NCBI GenBank assembly: GCA_958450365.1
Contig: CAUEEP010000915.1
Span: forward strand, 1,041,001-1,105,000
DNA from: Mesorhabditis belari
Taxonomy: Eukaryota; Nematoda; Chromadorea; Rhabditida; Rhabditidae
Direction of reading: 5' to 3'
DNA length: 64,000 nt
Shown in pieces: positions 45,001-55,750 of this stretch. The position numbers and the translations under genes are program-made. The first letter of the stretch is position 1, and each line of letters starts with the position of its first letter. The notes below the pieces were generated by a model that had not been told where the DNA came from, did not search any database, and saw nothing but the letters and a program-made list of their open reading frames with translations.

Positions 45001-47310
45001 TCGAAAAGTTCTATCAAACTTGAAAGGACTGAAAATCCTTTCTAAAACTTATTTATGTTAGTTGGTTGACTGTTAGTTGACTTCTAAATCCTTTGTCATT
45101 AGCTTTCTCAGCAAACATAATCTCTCTATATTCAAACACCCCAAAAATATCTCTTAAAAAGCAACGCATTGTTGAGGACAGATGCGCCTTGGATAATCTG
45201 TCTTCACCCATTTTCCCTATTCCCTGTCAATCCTTAAATCTTTGAATCATCCACAAATCAAGAATTGAATTTCAAAAGACGAATAGAGTCAAAGAATGGA
45301 GTCAAAGATTTGAAAAGATTAGTTTTAAGATTGAATAGTTTGAATTGAATGAATTGAATGAATTGAACAAACCTGTATGCGTTCTCAAGTGGATTTTAAG
45401 ATTTTCGGATCGAGCAAAGAGTTTGTCGCACGTCGGACAAGTGAATGGACGCTCTCCGGTGTGAACTCGGACATGGTTCACCAATTTGTATTTGGCCTTA
45501 AATTTTTAGAGCTTTTTTTAGAGCTTATATCTTGATTAGATCTTGATATACCGTATTCTCTCTAATAGTAGTGCGCAATATTATTTTTTCAACTCCCTCC
45601 TGGACCGCAATACTATTAGAGACTGCTATTAAAGAGTTTTATCATTTACCAAAGTAAGACAGATATAAGATTTGTTCTAAAAATTCTTGCAAAAAGAATC
45701 TTGCAATTCACGGGCTTCTTTTGACATACACTACTGGACAATGAAATATCATAATTGAAAAACACTTTCGCACTTTCGCGCGTCTGTAACTCCCTTGTCT
45801 TTACCGTATTTCTAAATATTAATATTACCATTGTGTAGCCATTGAAAAGAGCTTTCAGAAAATGTATAACACTAATAGTTTAAACTCAAAGACAAGGGAG
45901 TTACAGACGCGCGAAAGTGACGATCGTTTTTCAAATATGCTATTTCATTGTCCAGTACTACAGTATTCAACCTTGCCTATCTATTCAACTCAAAAATCAT
46001 TTTAGGAAGATCTTCAACCAAATGGAACCTTTGGCTTCTTTTAATATACAATTGTGGGCCGACGAGTTGACAAAATTTGTGTCTTGACAAACAACAAAAA
46101 GATGTTTTTGCACTTTGCACAACAATTTTAAACTTTTTGCTAACTTTTTGATGTAAAGAATAGTTAATAAATGAATAAAAAAAGCCTCACTTTTGCTTGC
46201 TTGAATAGCTTTAGAATGTCACATAAACATAAAGTTAAAAAGGTTTAGATGAAAAAGAAGCACCAGAAATTCAAATTTTCGAGGGTACACTACTATTTTT
46301 TCAACCCCCTCTTGGACCGCAATACTATTAGAGAATGCACTACTATTAGAGAGAATACGGTAAATAGAATAATCAAACCTTGAAAGCCTTATCCTCAACC
46401 GATCGACTGCAATCTTTCCAATGACAAATGTAAACTAAAGATTCGCTCGCTCCAATGTGATGATGATTGAGATGAGCGGTGATATCAGCTGAACAAGCGA
46501 ATCCCGAACCACATTCTTTTCCATTCTAAAGTTAGATTTTTGATTTGAGCACTTCCAAACTCTATTCAATCCCTCACCTCATTCACCCATCTGCAAATCT
46601 TTGGCTCAACAACTCCCTGTAAGTGACCGCTCGGCGATGCCACCAATCCTCCCTGATACCTAAAAACGAAAAGTAAAGGTTTCCCGCAAAACCGTACACC
46701 GAAAAAGGAAAAGGATTCATTTCCAAGGACATTTTTATCCAAGTCTTTGCTAGCGATCTTTTTCTTTTTACTTTAAGAATGCCATTGTCGTTTCTCTTTG
46801 CAAGGCGGCAAGTTGATGGGGTTTTTCATTACATTTTAAAGAAAAGGAATTGAAAATTGATTGAAGAAATTTAAAAAAGGTTGAGATTGAGATACCATGA
46901 AACGAATTGATTGAGCTACCATGAATTGAGATTAGATTAAGATAGCATGAAGTGAAAACCAAAAAAAGCTTTCTATTAGCACTCACTTGAACAATTCTGG
47001 ATTGTAGGGATTGAAGTTAAATCGTGGATCCATAAAACCAGGTGGGAATTCATGCGGATAAAATGGTTGTCCATAGCTGACGGATGGATCTGAACAAGAT
47101 AGAATATCTATCGACAATCTAATGGGGTTTAAAAATGAGGAGTATACTATTCATACCATGCTTGAGAATTGTGACTGGAGCCGAGTATGGATATGGATAG
47201 TATGGATCAGCGGTGGAAGCATTTTGTGGCGAGATTCGCGAATTGTTTGGGTCGGGAACCCGTGGTGAGGATTGAGGTGCACATCCATAAGGAGAATTGC
47301 CGAACATCAT
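39047..47310 (-). CDS. ref-2: ZIC/REF-2 family five-finger C2H2 transcription factor
   Basis: Exons (minus): 47310-47157, 47089-46987, 46659-46578, 46525-46379, 45496-45373, 42037-41937, 41897-41826, 40428-40315, 39247-39047; 365 aa, phases consistent. Finger 1: C108-x9-C118...H131, H136. Finger 2: CHWKDC (147,152) to [10 protein letters not shown]. Finger 3: [21 protein letters not shown]. Finger 4: [21 protein letters not shown]. Finger 5: [21 protein letters not shown] plus His263. The wide Cys spacing in fingers 1-2 and the [21 protein letters not shown] and [12 protein letters not shown] blocks are diagnostic of ZIC. The N-terminus is Tyr/Pro-rich; the C-terminus reads [16 protein letters not shown] at 47310 is the first in frame; a Pro/Ser-rich frame stays open about 120 nt further upstream without an ATG, so an additional 5' exon is possible. 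Intron 5 (3.3 kb) and intron 4 carry many elements. Confidence 0.95.
39497..40009. mobile_element. mariner-type MITE, copy 4 (in ZIC intron 8)
   Basis: A 513-bp copy flanked by TA, closely similar to copy 1. Just downstream, 40231-40292 carries two stray copies of the element's right end (CCCCGCAGTTTTCAATTCAC), one after the other. Confidence 0.9.
40549..40678. mobile_element. Short dispersed element P6, copy 1
   Basis: About 130 bp (TCAATTTGTTGCACAAGCTT to GAAGTCCTTTGTTGTTAAGG) almost identical to 41250-41353. It sits among ATATGGCTAT repeats at 40460-40680 in ZIC intron 7. Confidence 0.75.
41209..41760. mobile_element. Palindromic MITE P7 with a nested insertion
   Basis: Inverted repeat centred near 41545. 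Outer ends CTTTCTTATCGATATTATCA (41227) and GATAATATCGATAAGCAAG (41728) are complementary; inner arms include GCACCTCATAAACCTTATCG on both sides. The left arm is interrupted by a copy of element P6 (41250-41353), flanked by the direct repeat ATTATCAATAC at 41239-41249 and 41354-41364. Confidence 0.85.
42744..43180 (+). pseudogene. Decayed Tc1/mariner-superfamily transposase remnant
   Basis: In ZIC intron 5 on the plus strand, broken frames show [13 protein letters not shown] (the C-terminal DDE motif of Tc1/mariner-like transposases) near 42990, followed in another frame by [13 protein letters not shown] and [12 protein letters not shown], which match the order of the family's C-terminus (LEAK...SFPxR). 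Upstream, an open stretch from 42744 ([18 protein letters not shown]) may be more of the same element. Frameshifts and stops make it non-functional. Confidence 0.55.
43500..44000 (+). other. Possible decayed coding region in ZIC intron 5
   Basis: Plus strand, open pieces such as [20 protein letters not shown] and [18 protein letters not shown], broken by frame changes. Base composition is less AT-rich than the neighbours. It could belong to the transposon remnant just upstream, but no motif proves it. Confidence 0.3.
44497..44672. repeat. Interstitial telomere-like array (TTAGGCTTACGC)n
   Basis: About 175 bp in which the nematode telomere hexamer TTAGGC alternates with the one-base variant TTACGC, giving a 12-bp period (at least ten regular units, with degenerate units at the left edge such as TTAGGGCTTATGC). 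It lies within ZIC intron 5. Confidence 0.92.
45551..45633. mobile_element. MITE family P4, truncated copy 3 (ZIC intron 4)
   Basis: The left end TACCGTATTCTCTCTAATAG is intact, followed by the short core TTTTTTCAACTCCCTCCTGG and ACCGCAATACTATTAGAGA. The right end is lost. Confidence 0.8.
45727..45958. mobile_element. Palindromic MITE P3, copy 2 (ZIC intron 4)
   Basis: Same ends and arms as the copy at 13347, opposite orientation of the loop. The sequence immediately right of it (about 45976-46022) repeats the intron/exon boundary of the proline-rich gene at 13101. Confidence 0.88.
46287..46362. mobile_element. MITE family P4, truncated copy 4 (ZIC intron 4)
   Basis: Short-core version (TTTTTTCAACCCCCTCTTGG) with an intact right end AGAGAGAATACGGTA and a truncated left end. 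Confidence 0.8.
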
Positions 47311-47647
47311 CTCTAGGACTTCAGCAATCAGTGGCTTCCAGCAGGGCAGTTCTAAGCCCGATGACGATGGAGATAGAGGATGAGAAGGTGGAGGGGAGGG
47401 AGGGGAATGCTCCGCCCTTCAACTCTGTGGTGGTGGATTGGGCGAGGGGAAAGGGGCGGGATCGGCTGACAGTAGAACGACCTTTAGTTGACAGCCTTTC
47501 CCTTTCAAATTCCACCAAAAACCCTAGCTAGTGAAAGGGAAATGATAGATCGGTAGACTTTCATTTCTATTTTGAAACTTTTAAGTCAACAGTAAATGTC
47601 TGATCTGTCACAAAATAGGTTGTCCGGGAAAGAAAGACGTTTACAAG

Positions 47648-47732
47648 ATGGGGAATATCATTAGATGGGCCGGTAATGAGAGTCTCACTTGGTGGGGGGA
47701 TTCGTATTCAGCTGATCTTGATGGAGCGACTG
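47648..47732 (+). CDS. Possible first exon of a divergent gene
   Basis: Plus strand, ATG at 47648 opens MGNIIRWAGNESLTWWGDSY and then SADLDGAT, and ends at a GTAAGC donor. MGN at the start could be an N-myristoylation signal. It is divergent to the ZIC gene, with ATGs 338 bp apart. No second exon in phase 1 could be identified downstream before 52 kb, so this may be a chance frame. Confidence 0.3.
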
Positions 47733-49481
47733 GTAAGCGTTTGACAAAGTTGCCTAGCACTTAGAAATTACATAGTTAAACGTGCAAATATTCCTATTTA
47801 TTAAGCTGTCCAGAAAGTCTTTTTGTTTCTTTTCATCCTTTTGTTTAATCCAAATTCACCAATTCAATTACGGTTTATTTCATTAGAAAGGTCTATTATT
47901 TTTCTACAAAATAACATTAAAATGGTTTTAAAGTGACTTATATCTAGGTTTTTTTGAGAGCAGAAAGTCAGGTAGTCAAAAAGGGTGACAGCTCGATGAT
48001 GCGGACACTTTAGCTTTAGAAAAGACACACTTTAGCTAAGGAAACCAATCTTGGTGTCAATAGATAAAAGATAGAGCATAAAGAGTTTAATATATAGCCA
48101 AATTTTCAGAGAAATTCATTCAACCAATTTGGTTTTTATAGATTTTCACAAAAAACACGTTTATCACTCTCGAATTTGGTTGTGAGTGAACTGAAATTGA
48201 TTTAAAATAAAACAATAAACAACAAAGATAACAAAGACAACAAAGAGAATATTAAAATGAAACAATAAACACTTTTTATTTAGAGAAAATCATAGATTAA
48301 TTGGTAAATTTGTTATTTTTAAGCGAAAGTATGAAAAAGAAGGGAAAGATTTTCTGGGCAATCTAATAGAACTGATTTAACGTCTCATATCTGCCCATCA
48401 GGTATTGAAATTTGAGAAACTGATAGATTCGAACAATCTAACTACAGAACAACTTCTACTTAACATTCGATCAAAAAGCAACCGACAAATTGTTCGAGTT
48501 AAGCCCTAAAGGCCTAATCAACAACCTTGAAAATTGCTCGCAACACCCCCGCTGGCTATTATTAGAAGTCTTTACATAGAACACTACACAGGAAAGTCCC
48601 TTGTTTGACACAATAGTGATTATGCTGTGATTAGGTGTCAGTCGGCACTCAGACTTTGAAGTTTTCTTATAGAACTTGTCTCTCTTGTACAAGAATTTCA
48701 AAAAATGTACTGAAATCAGTTTTTAGCTAACGAATTTTTGATATTGGGATTATCCAGATCTCAATAAGGGCTATAATATTGTTATCATGTCGGGACGACC
48801 TCGCACTTCTCCGATAACCCATTGTTTATGAGATCTTGATGCGATCGCTCAACCAATTCCTCAATCATTTTCTCATAATGCGATTTTCGGGAGACAACTC
48901 TGAGAGATCTTGATTATATAGCCAGCCGGTTTTAAAGAAGAATTTTCTACTTTTCTATTTTCTAGAGCTTTTCTACTTTAGATTTAGACAATTGTTTTAT
49001 TTTTTAAAACCTTGCCGATAAATGATTGGAAATGAATGTGATTTGGCACACGACCGGCCTCGTTTTCTTTCAATTTCCCTCAAATCCTATCCATCAACCA
49101 CCACAATAAAGGTGTTGCAAAGCGTCGGCGACAGAAAAAAAATCCCAAATGAAATTGATTGTTTTCAATTAATCTCACAGTTAAAGACCTCAAAATCTGG
49201 GTTGTTGCTATTTCTAAAGGCTAGATTAAAATTCTGCGTTAAAAATCAATAATGTGCAAACTTTTGGGGATATTTTGAGAAAGGAATTGTGTGTCAATTC
49301 AATATATAGGCAGAGATGGACTCCAGCAGAGAGATCGCTCAATACCGTATAGTGAGATGCTCACGAAAAATATAAAGTGGATTGGCAAAGGTGTGAAAAG
49401 TAAAACAGGCAAAAAGCAGACATTTCAAAATGGCAATCTGGATCGATATTGAAAGTTTACAGACATTTCTTGATTAAATTT

Positions 49482-49886
49482 TTTGGCTCTTGCTTAGTTT
49501 CTGGGTATTTTCAATGGATCGTCACGCTTTGAAGGCCTATAACTCTGTCCAGAGATAATATTTTGGTTAACTTTTTATACCATTGTACAGAGGACATTTC
49601 AGGCTTTCAAATGATACCAAATAGAACTTAATTGGATAATCCAGTCTAAGAAAATCAGAGCCAACTCTAAGCAAATGTGGCCTATCCTATTCGGGTGTTG
49701 TGTCACCTGGTTTGGATGGTAATGAAATATCCAGTCAAGTTTTATTTGATATAATTTGAAAGCCTCGAATGTCCTCTGTACAATGATATAAAAAATTAGC
49801 AAAAATATTATTTCTGCACAAAGTTATAGGCCTTCAAGTCGTGACGACCCGTTTAAAACACCCAGCAACTACAGAAGAGCCAATTT
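49482..49886. mobile_element. Palindromic MITE P8, about 400 bp
   Basis: Arms TTGGCTCTTGCTTAGTTTCT...GGCCTATAACT at the left and AGTTATAGGCC...GAAGAGCCAA at the right, with inner arms ACAGAGGACATTTCAGGCTT and GAAAGCCTCGAATGTCCTCT. Confidence 0.85.
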
Positions 49887-50051
49887 TTTCTTTCTGAAGT
49901 TGGCTTTATGTTGTTTTTTTGGCATATTTTGGCTCTAAAACTCAGTATCTGTTGTAATCCTTGTTACGTTGACAACTTGCTTTTGTAAGAAAGCTAAAGA
50001 ATTGCCAGAAGAGGTGCGTTTCTATGCTTTTATGCTATTTTGAGCACAAAG

Positions 50052-50333
50052 TACCGTATTCTCTCTAATAGTAGTGCACCTAGCCGAGCCAAGTTGATGA
50101 CTATTTTACGGTTTCCTATGTTTCCCAGAAGCTCAACACTCAAATCCCTCAAAAGATCTCATCGTTAGCTACATTTTCCGACCCCACATCGATAGGTTCT
50201 GATAAGCGGTTCTCGAGATTTCGATCAATTTAGGCAATGCTCAGGGAGAGATTAGAGAGAATATTAGAGATCCTCTTACTATTAGAGTAATAGTATCTCT
50301 AATAGTATCACTACTATTAGAGAGAATACGGTA
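50052..50333. mobile_element. MITE family P4, copy 5
   Basis: Full length with a tandem expansion of the right end (TACTATTAGAG repeated several times before AGAGAGAATACGGTA). Confidence 0.88.
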
Positions 50334-50836
50334 TATCTTGAATTGTACCTGCAGACATTTTTGACCTCATAGATCATTTAGGATTAATAACTCCATTTTG
50401 ACAACTCGTAAACTGCCTCTTAGTCTCTCACTACTATTAAAGCCAACACCCATGTGCCACCTTTCTCCCATTCAACTCCAAATTCTCCCATTGTTACTTG
50501 AGGGAAGCAAATCGTGAACATTGCCGGGGGCTAAATCGATTGCCCCAGGCACACCTCACTTGAAATCCGCAAATATTTTCTTCAGCAGACTTTTCACCAG
50601 ATGACTCTATTGAGAATGAAGATGGTGGTGGGAATTTTGAATGGATTCATTCACACCTTTCCTCTCTGCTCACCAAATCTAAACAAAGGAAAAACACAGG
50701 AAAAACTTAACCGAAATGGTAAAAGTGAAGGTTCTAGAAAAAAGTTGACTTGAAAATCAAGATATTTGAGCAAAATTGAAGCTTAACTGATTGTTGAGTG
50801 CTAATTGTTGAGTTTTAGAATTAACAAATTCATAGC

Positions 50837-51232
50837 GAGGCTTTTTGATTTTTCTGTAAGTTATTTCCCGTTCAGCTCGTCTAAAAACGTTCACCAGCAA
50901 CTGATTTACTTAAGTTAGAAGTCAAAATACAGAAAAATCTTCACAGATCATTTATCTGAAAAGAGATTAAAGAAATATTGAGTTTGAAGAGAGTTATGAG
51001 CATTTGAGTGCAAATTAATTTAAATCATCGGTGAGAATCAACGGTGGGAAATTTCTCATGCTAAAACATTCAAAACTTTCTTCAAACTCAATATTTCTTT
51101 AATCTGTTTTCAGATAAATGATCTGTGAAGATTTTTCTTCATTTTTACTTTTAACTTAAGTAAATCGGTTGTTTGTGAACGTTTTTAGACGAGCTGAAAG
51201 GGGAATAACTTTAAAAAAATCAAAAAAAACTC
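50837..51232. mobile_element. Palindromic MITE P9, about 396 bp
   Basis: Arms TTCAGCTCGTCTAAAAACGT at the left and ACGTTTTTAGACGAGCTGAA-type at the right, with inner arms CTTCACAGATCATTTATCTG and CAGATAAATGATCTGTGAAG around a 100-bp loop. Confidence 0.87.
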
Positions 51233-51312
51233 ATCGTTAATGCCTTTAAATTTCTTTAGATGTTTTAAATAAGAACGATCTATTTTAATTTGAATTGTTA
51301 ATTGTTTTGATC

Positions 51313-51800
51313 GGGAGTGGGACAAATGCGATCTTTTTTTTGCGCACCCGGACATTCGCGCACCTTTTTTTCCGCACTTAGCCCATTAGCGCACCTTTTT
51401 TTCGCGTTTTAAAAAGCTCTAAAAAGCTAATATTAACCAATTTCTATTACAAATGTTGTTTTTCTAGGTAATTTTAGGGTGTAGAATTCAAATTTTGACA
51501 TATCAGAACTTGTGGAACCAATTTGAAAGACAAAACGGCTGGATCAAATTACAGAAAATTGTTGATTTTTCTCTTTGTATAACTCCGTCTGTTCGCTTCC
51601 ACAAGCTCTGATATGCCAAAATTTCGATTCTACGCCTTAAAATTACCTAGAAAAACAACTTTTGGAATAGAAATTGATTAATATTAGCTTTTAGAGCTTT
51701 TTTAAAACGCGAAAAAAGGTGCGCTAATGGGCTAAGTGCGGAAAAAAAGGTGCGCAAATGTCCGGGTGCGCAAAAAAAAGATCGCATTTATCCCACTCCC
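51313..51800. mobile_element. Palindromic MITE P10, copy 1, 488 bp
   Basis: Ends GGGAGTGGGACAAATGCGAT and the complement ending TTTATCCCACTCCC. Near each end lie poly-T blocks and GCGCAC motifs (TTTTTTTGCGCACCCGGACA). The inner arms pair over about 150 bp (CTAGGTAATTTTAGGGTGTA). Confidence 0.9.
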
Positions 51801-52012
51801 TTTTGATCACATAAATTCAGTCAAAATTTTATTATATCCACCAAATTGAAAACTATAAACGACAAAAATCGAATGCTTCAATTATAACCAAAAAAAATTG
51901 CTTAAACTAATAGAAAGAACCATTGACGAGATCTAAATCAGAAAAAGTGCTAGAAAATTCGAAAAATGCTAAATATGGACAAGAAAATTGTAAAATCCTA
52001 TAAAGGAAATGA

Positions 52013-53999
52013 CTATGTGAAAGAATTATTGAGAAGAGCAGAGACACGAGCACGAGCTGCTTGTTTAGGACGGTACTCTTTGATCATTACTTTCACGTTG
52101 TTAACAACGACTTCTCTCTAAAGAAACGACTTTTGCTTACAGATTACAGAGTGATCTTTGATCTTTTAACTTTTTAATAACTAAACTAGATTACCTGCAT
52201 ATAATGGTCTCTTTCAATCAGTGCTTCGGGTAAAGGAACATTGCGTCGTCGTGGCACATTGCTGAACTCTTCACTGACTCCGATTAAAGAGCTACCTAAA
52301 GCTGGATACGTTTATTGATAATTAAACAATTACCGTATTTTCTCTAATAGTAGTGCGCACTACTATTTTTTCAACCCCCTCCTGGACCGCAATACTATTA
52401 GAGAGTGCAATACTATTAGAGAGAATACGGTAATCATTAATCATTTAACTAACTAAACTGAAAGAAATATATATTTATACTTTGATCTTTATAATTTCTT
52501 GTGAGACCGTGTCTCGGTGTGGTTTAATGGTAGATGTCTTGAAAACGCACAATTTATCAAAACTTTCCCTTATTAGGGTAAACTTCGCTTAAACTGAAGC
52601 AACCTGAAGCAACCTATCACAATTACTTCAACACTTGCCTGTGAAAAAAGGAGCCCACAACTCACTCAAAACAAAGCTTAAATAATGAGTTTTTAAGTAC
52701 ACAAGCTACGAAAAACGGACAACTGACAAGTCTAGTGGCTGATTACGGTAGTTAATCCATCAGCTTTGAATTTTAACTAACTGCAGAGCAGTGACAATTC
52801 GCCACATAATGATATAAAACATGAAAACGAGAAAGTCAAATCTGTTTTGTTTTATTTTAAACTATCTAATTTCTTGAAATGCCAGACGGTGAGCAAAATC
52901 TATGCAAAAAGACTTTTTGGCATTCTTTCCCTTTAGCAAGTCCAAATAAAATCACACAGTTGCAATTAGTATTTGCAATTTGTGAGCTCAAATATTTTTC
53001 TTAACAATGTGCTGCTTTTCAAAACTAACCGATTGTCCAAATGACTAACTGCAGAGTAGTGGCAATTCGCCACATAAACATCAAGTAACATACCATCTAA
53101 CGGAGGTTTGAAAGTTTCTGGTGAAGTTAGAACTTTTGATGTTGACGGTGTTTCAAAGAGAAGAGCCTCACTGTTTTTTCTTCTGAAAACATTTTTTAAA
53201 ACGAATTTCTGAACTGATAGTAAGCTTAGCTTCAAAACTTTTCCCTACTTTGGCGTTTTTGGAAGCTGTTGTTGGATGATAAAGTTCTGCACAACTTTTT
53301 GTGTTTCGACAACGTTCTCGTTCAATCTTGGCTTTCTCGTGGATGTGCCTTTTCTAAATAAATGTTTTTCTTTGATTCTTTGAAAGTTTTCAAACCTTGT
53401 ATCACACATTTCACACTTGAAAGCCTCATATCGATTTAGATAAGTGCAAACCGAACATTGCCATGTGCCATCGTTCTAAAATCTTTCATAGATCTTAATT
53501 CGATTTCATAGATTAATGCAACGCCGTCGCTCACTCCGACGTAGAGAACGCATCGAAAGTGTCATTTTGACTGACTGCCCAACTTCGGCCTAAGGAAACT
53601 TTTTTTTCCATAAAGCCGATTTTCGGGTTTTTGGGCTCAAAAGATGCGCAATGACTGCCTCTTGCAACCTTCGAAGAGAGATTGCAAAAAAGTTGAAAAA
53701 GAAAAAAGTTATGCAATTTCTCGTGAAAAGTTTGTCGGTTTTTCCGATTCTCTGATCTCTGCTTAAGTTTTTCTTTTTAAATCTAAATCAAACAATTCAT
53801 TCCCTACATTTATTGAACTTTTCCTCTTTTGATTTTGCAAATTTAGCCAAGAAATTCGATACTCTAGGCAAATTTGCTCTCAAATTCCCTTTCAATCATC
53901 ATTAATATTTATTTCCATTCAATAAAACACTTTCCAAACCTCATCATCTCTTTCCGGACTCTCGCTTTCTTTTTTTGCTTTCTTTTTCTTTGTGGACAT
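52013..53999 (-). CDS. rybp: RYBP/YAF2-type Polycomb (PRC1) adaptor
   Basis: RYBP/YAF2 proteins bind RING1-type ubiquitin ligases in variant PRC1 and recognise ubiquitinated H2A. Exons (minus): 53999-53940, 53475-53396, 53353-53249, 53182-53094, 52295-52195, 52117-52013; 179 aa, phases consistent. ATG lies nine bases after TTTTTTTAG (trans-splice type). The N-terminus is lysine-rich. Residues 24-50 form the RanBP2-type finger W25-x-C27-x2-C30-x10-C41-x2-C44 ([18 protein letters not shown]), followed by [12 protein letters not shown], which matches the RYBP block directly after its finger. The C-terminal [19 protein letters not shown] lines up with the RING1-binding TVGNVTVIITDFKEK of vertebrate RYBP. 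The middle is Thr/Pro/Ser-rich. Intron 4 contains a P4 MITE. Confidence 0.92.
52331..52432. mobile_element. MITE family P4, short-core copy 6 (RYBP intron 4)
   Basis: A 102-bp element with perfect ends TACCGTATTTTCTCTAATAG and AGAGAGAATACGGTA, and the short core TTTTTTCAACCCCCTCCTGG. Confidence 0.92.
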
Positions 54000-54008
54000 G
54001 AAGAACGG

Positions 54009-55750
54009 CTAAAAAAACAAACAAAATTAGTTTAAAGTTTAAAAACTTGATCATTACCTCAACAACAATGTAGTTTTAAGTCTCAATATTCAGAATTTAG
54101 CATAAATAAATTGAAATCTCATCGTTGACCCATTTTTGAGGCACTAGACTGAATCAGAATAATTGCTCGTTGGAATGAAAAGAAAGCATCGCATCATTTT
54201 GTGGATTGGTGTGTCTTGTAGTGGCTTGGCTATTGAGTGATTAATTTGACTTGATGTAGTAATTGCAATCAAGTTTGTCCGTCTATAAGACATCTTAAGT
54301 TTAAAGTTTCTCGATTTTGAGAAACTTTAGACTTAAGGACTATTTTTAAAATGTTTTACTGCTCTTTTGGCTTAAAATGAAGATCGACATCTGAGAATTA
54401 AAACCAAAAAAACAAAACAACGATATTCTTTGATCAAGAAATTGTAAAAGCGATTAAATAAAGATCAATTTGTTAGCTTTAGTCACCAACTTTAGACTAA
54501 AGTTGATTAAAAACCTGGGTAAACTTGAATGATCGCTTCATTGATTACTTGGAGTTATGTGTTTAGCTAAAATTATTCAAAATTGAATGATCACTTGGTC
54601 TGTCAATACTTTGTAAAGCACAAGGACATTTTTGGTGTACAGTCGCATCGTTGTTTCACTGATAATTTTGTGCAAATTCAAAGATGAACTAAACTATTAT
54701 AGTCATTCGATAGCCCTGAATCTCCTCTTGACAACTAGTACAAAGTTATCAAGAACTTTCTGCAAAACAAATAATAAAAATCCTTAAAAACTCGAGTTGA
54801 TACCAAATTGTCATTAGTACGGCCAACCGATAGCAGATTTAGCACTTTTTTGACGCCGATTGGGCTGAAATTTTGCACCGAGGGTTTTCGGGGTCAAGGA
54901 ATTCGAATTCGCATTCGATTTTTAAAGAAAGCTGCTCTATTTTTGAATATTTCATTCGGTTTAATGGCTCAAGTGCAACCCCACAGGGCCATGTCCAGAA
55001 GCTGAAGAAGAAGAAGTCCAGAAGACGAAGAAGAAGTCCAGAAGACGAAGAAGAAGGTCAGAAGCTGACGAAGAAGAAGTCCAGAAGCTGACGAAGAAGA
55101 AGTCCAGAAGACGAAGCTTAGCCAGAAGCCAGAGGGCTGTCAGAAACAAAAACATGAGAATTTTCATTTTTACGTAATCGTGCGGCTTCTGGCACATGCT
55201 CTTTATGGATATACAAAATCTACGCCTAGTTTCGGTTTAATTACCCAAGTTTTTAGAGTTTTATGATGACCGTATTGGCTTGAAAATTAAAATTGCTCAA
55301 AAACTGATAACGGATTCAGATTCTCTATCGGATCTCTATCCCAGAATGCCTCTGGTTACAAACTACAGCTAGATAACTATCGTCCAAAGCGGAAGGCAAG
55401 ACAAAAAAATGGCCTTGTCATTCAGTTTAGTCATCAAAACACATTAAACAATTGAATCCTTTATTACAAATAGCGATGTTTAATGAACAAATCAAAGATG
55501 CGAAGGCGATGTGGTGTCAGAAATGGAAAATGTGTTAAACGAATGAGATTCCGAGTGACTAGTATCACAAATCGAGCAAAATTCTCATACAAAAAGGTTA
55601 TTGTTCAAGAAATGTGTTCAGAAAAACAGCTAAGAAAATGATTTTTTGTTTTTAAGAAAAGGCAAGATCTGGAACCAAATAAGAACCAAATAAGAATTTA
55701 AATGAGCTGACGAAAATCACGAGATCATTGGGTGTTGGGTTTGAGAAGAT
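54009..55750. other. Intergenic, no gene seen; GAAGAAG-type array
   Basis: 54998-55120 is an imperfect array of GAAGAAGTCCAGAAGACGAA units. 54850-54905 (TTTTGCACCGAGGGTTTTCG) is related to 56070-56100. An open frame on the plus strand through the array is compositional. Confidence 0.6.

Larger units (their letters stand above)
47733..52012. other. Intergenic, MITE-rich; no gene seen
   Basis: Four kilobases with at least four large inverted-repeat elements (listed separately), a dispersed repeat at 47850-48150 shared with 31420-31680, and AT-rich spacer. ORFs at 48471-48701 (-) and 49022-49252 (+) have no splice context or recognisable domain. Confidence 0.6.

Noticed and set aside
54808..55197. 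ORFs through the GAAGAAGTCC array
   Set aside because: Compositional (SRRRRSPEDEEE and antisense Phe/Leu/Ser); no start or splice support.
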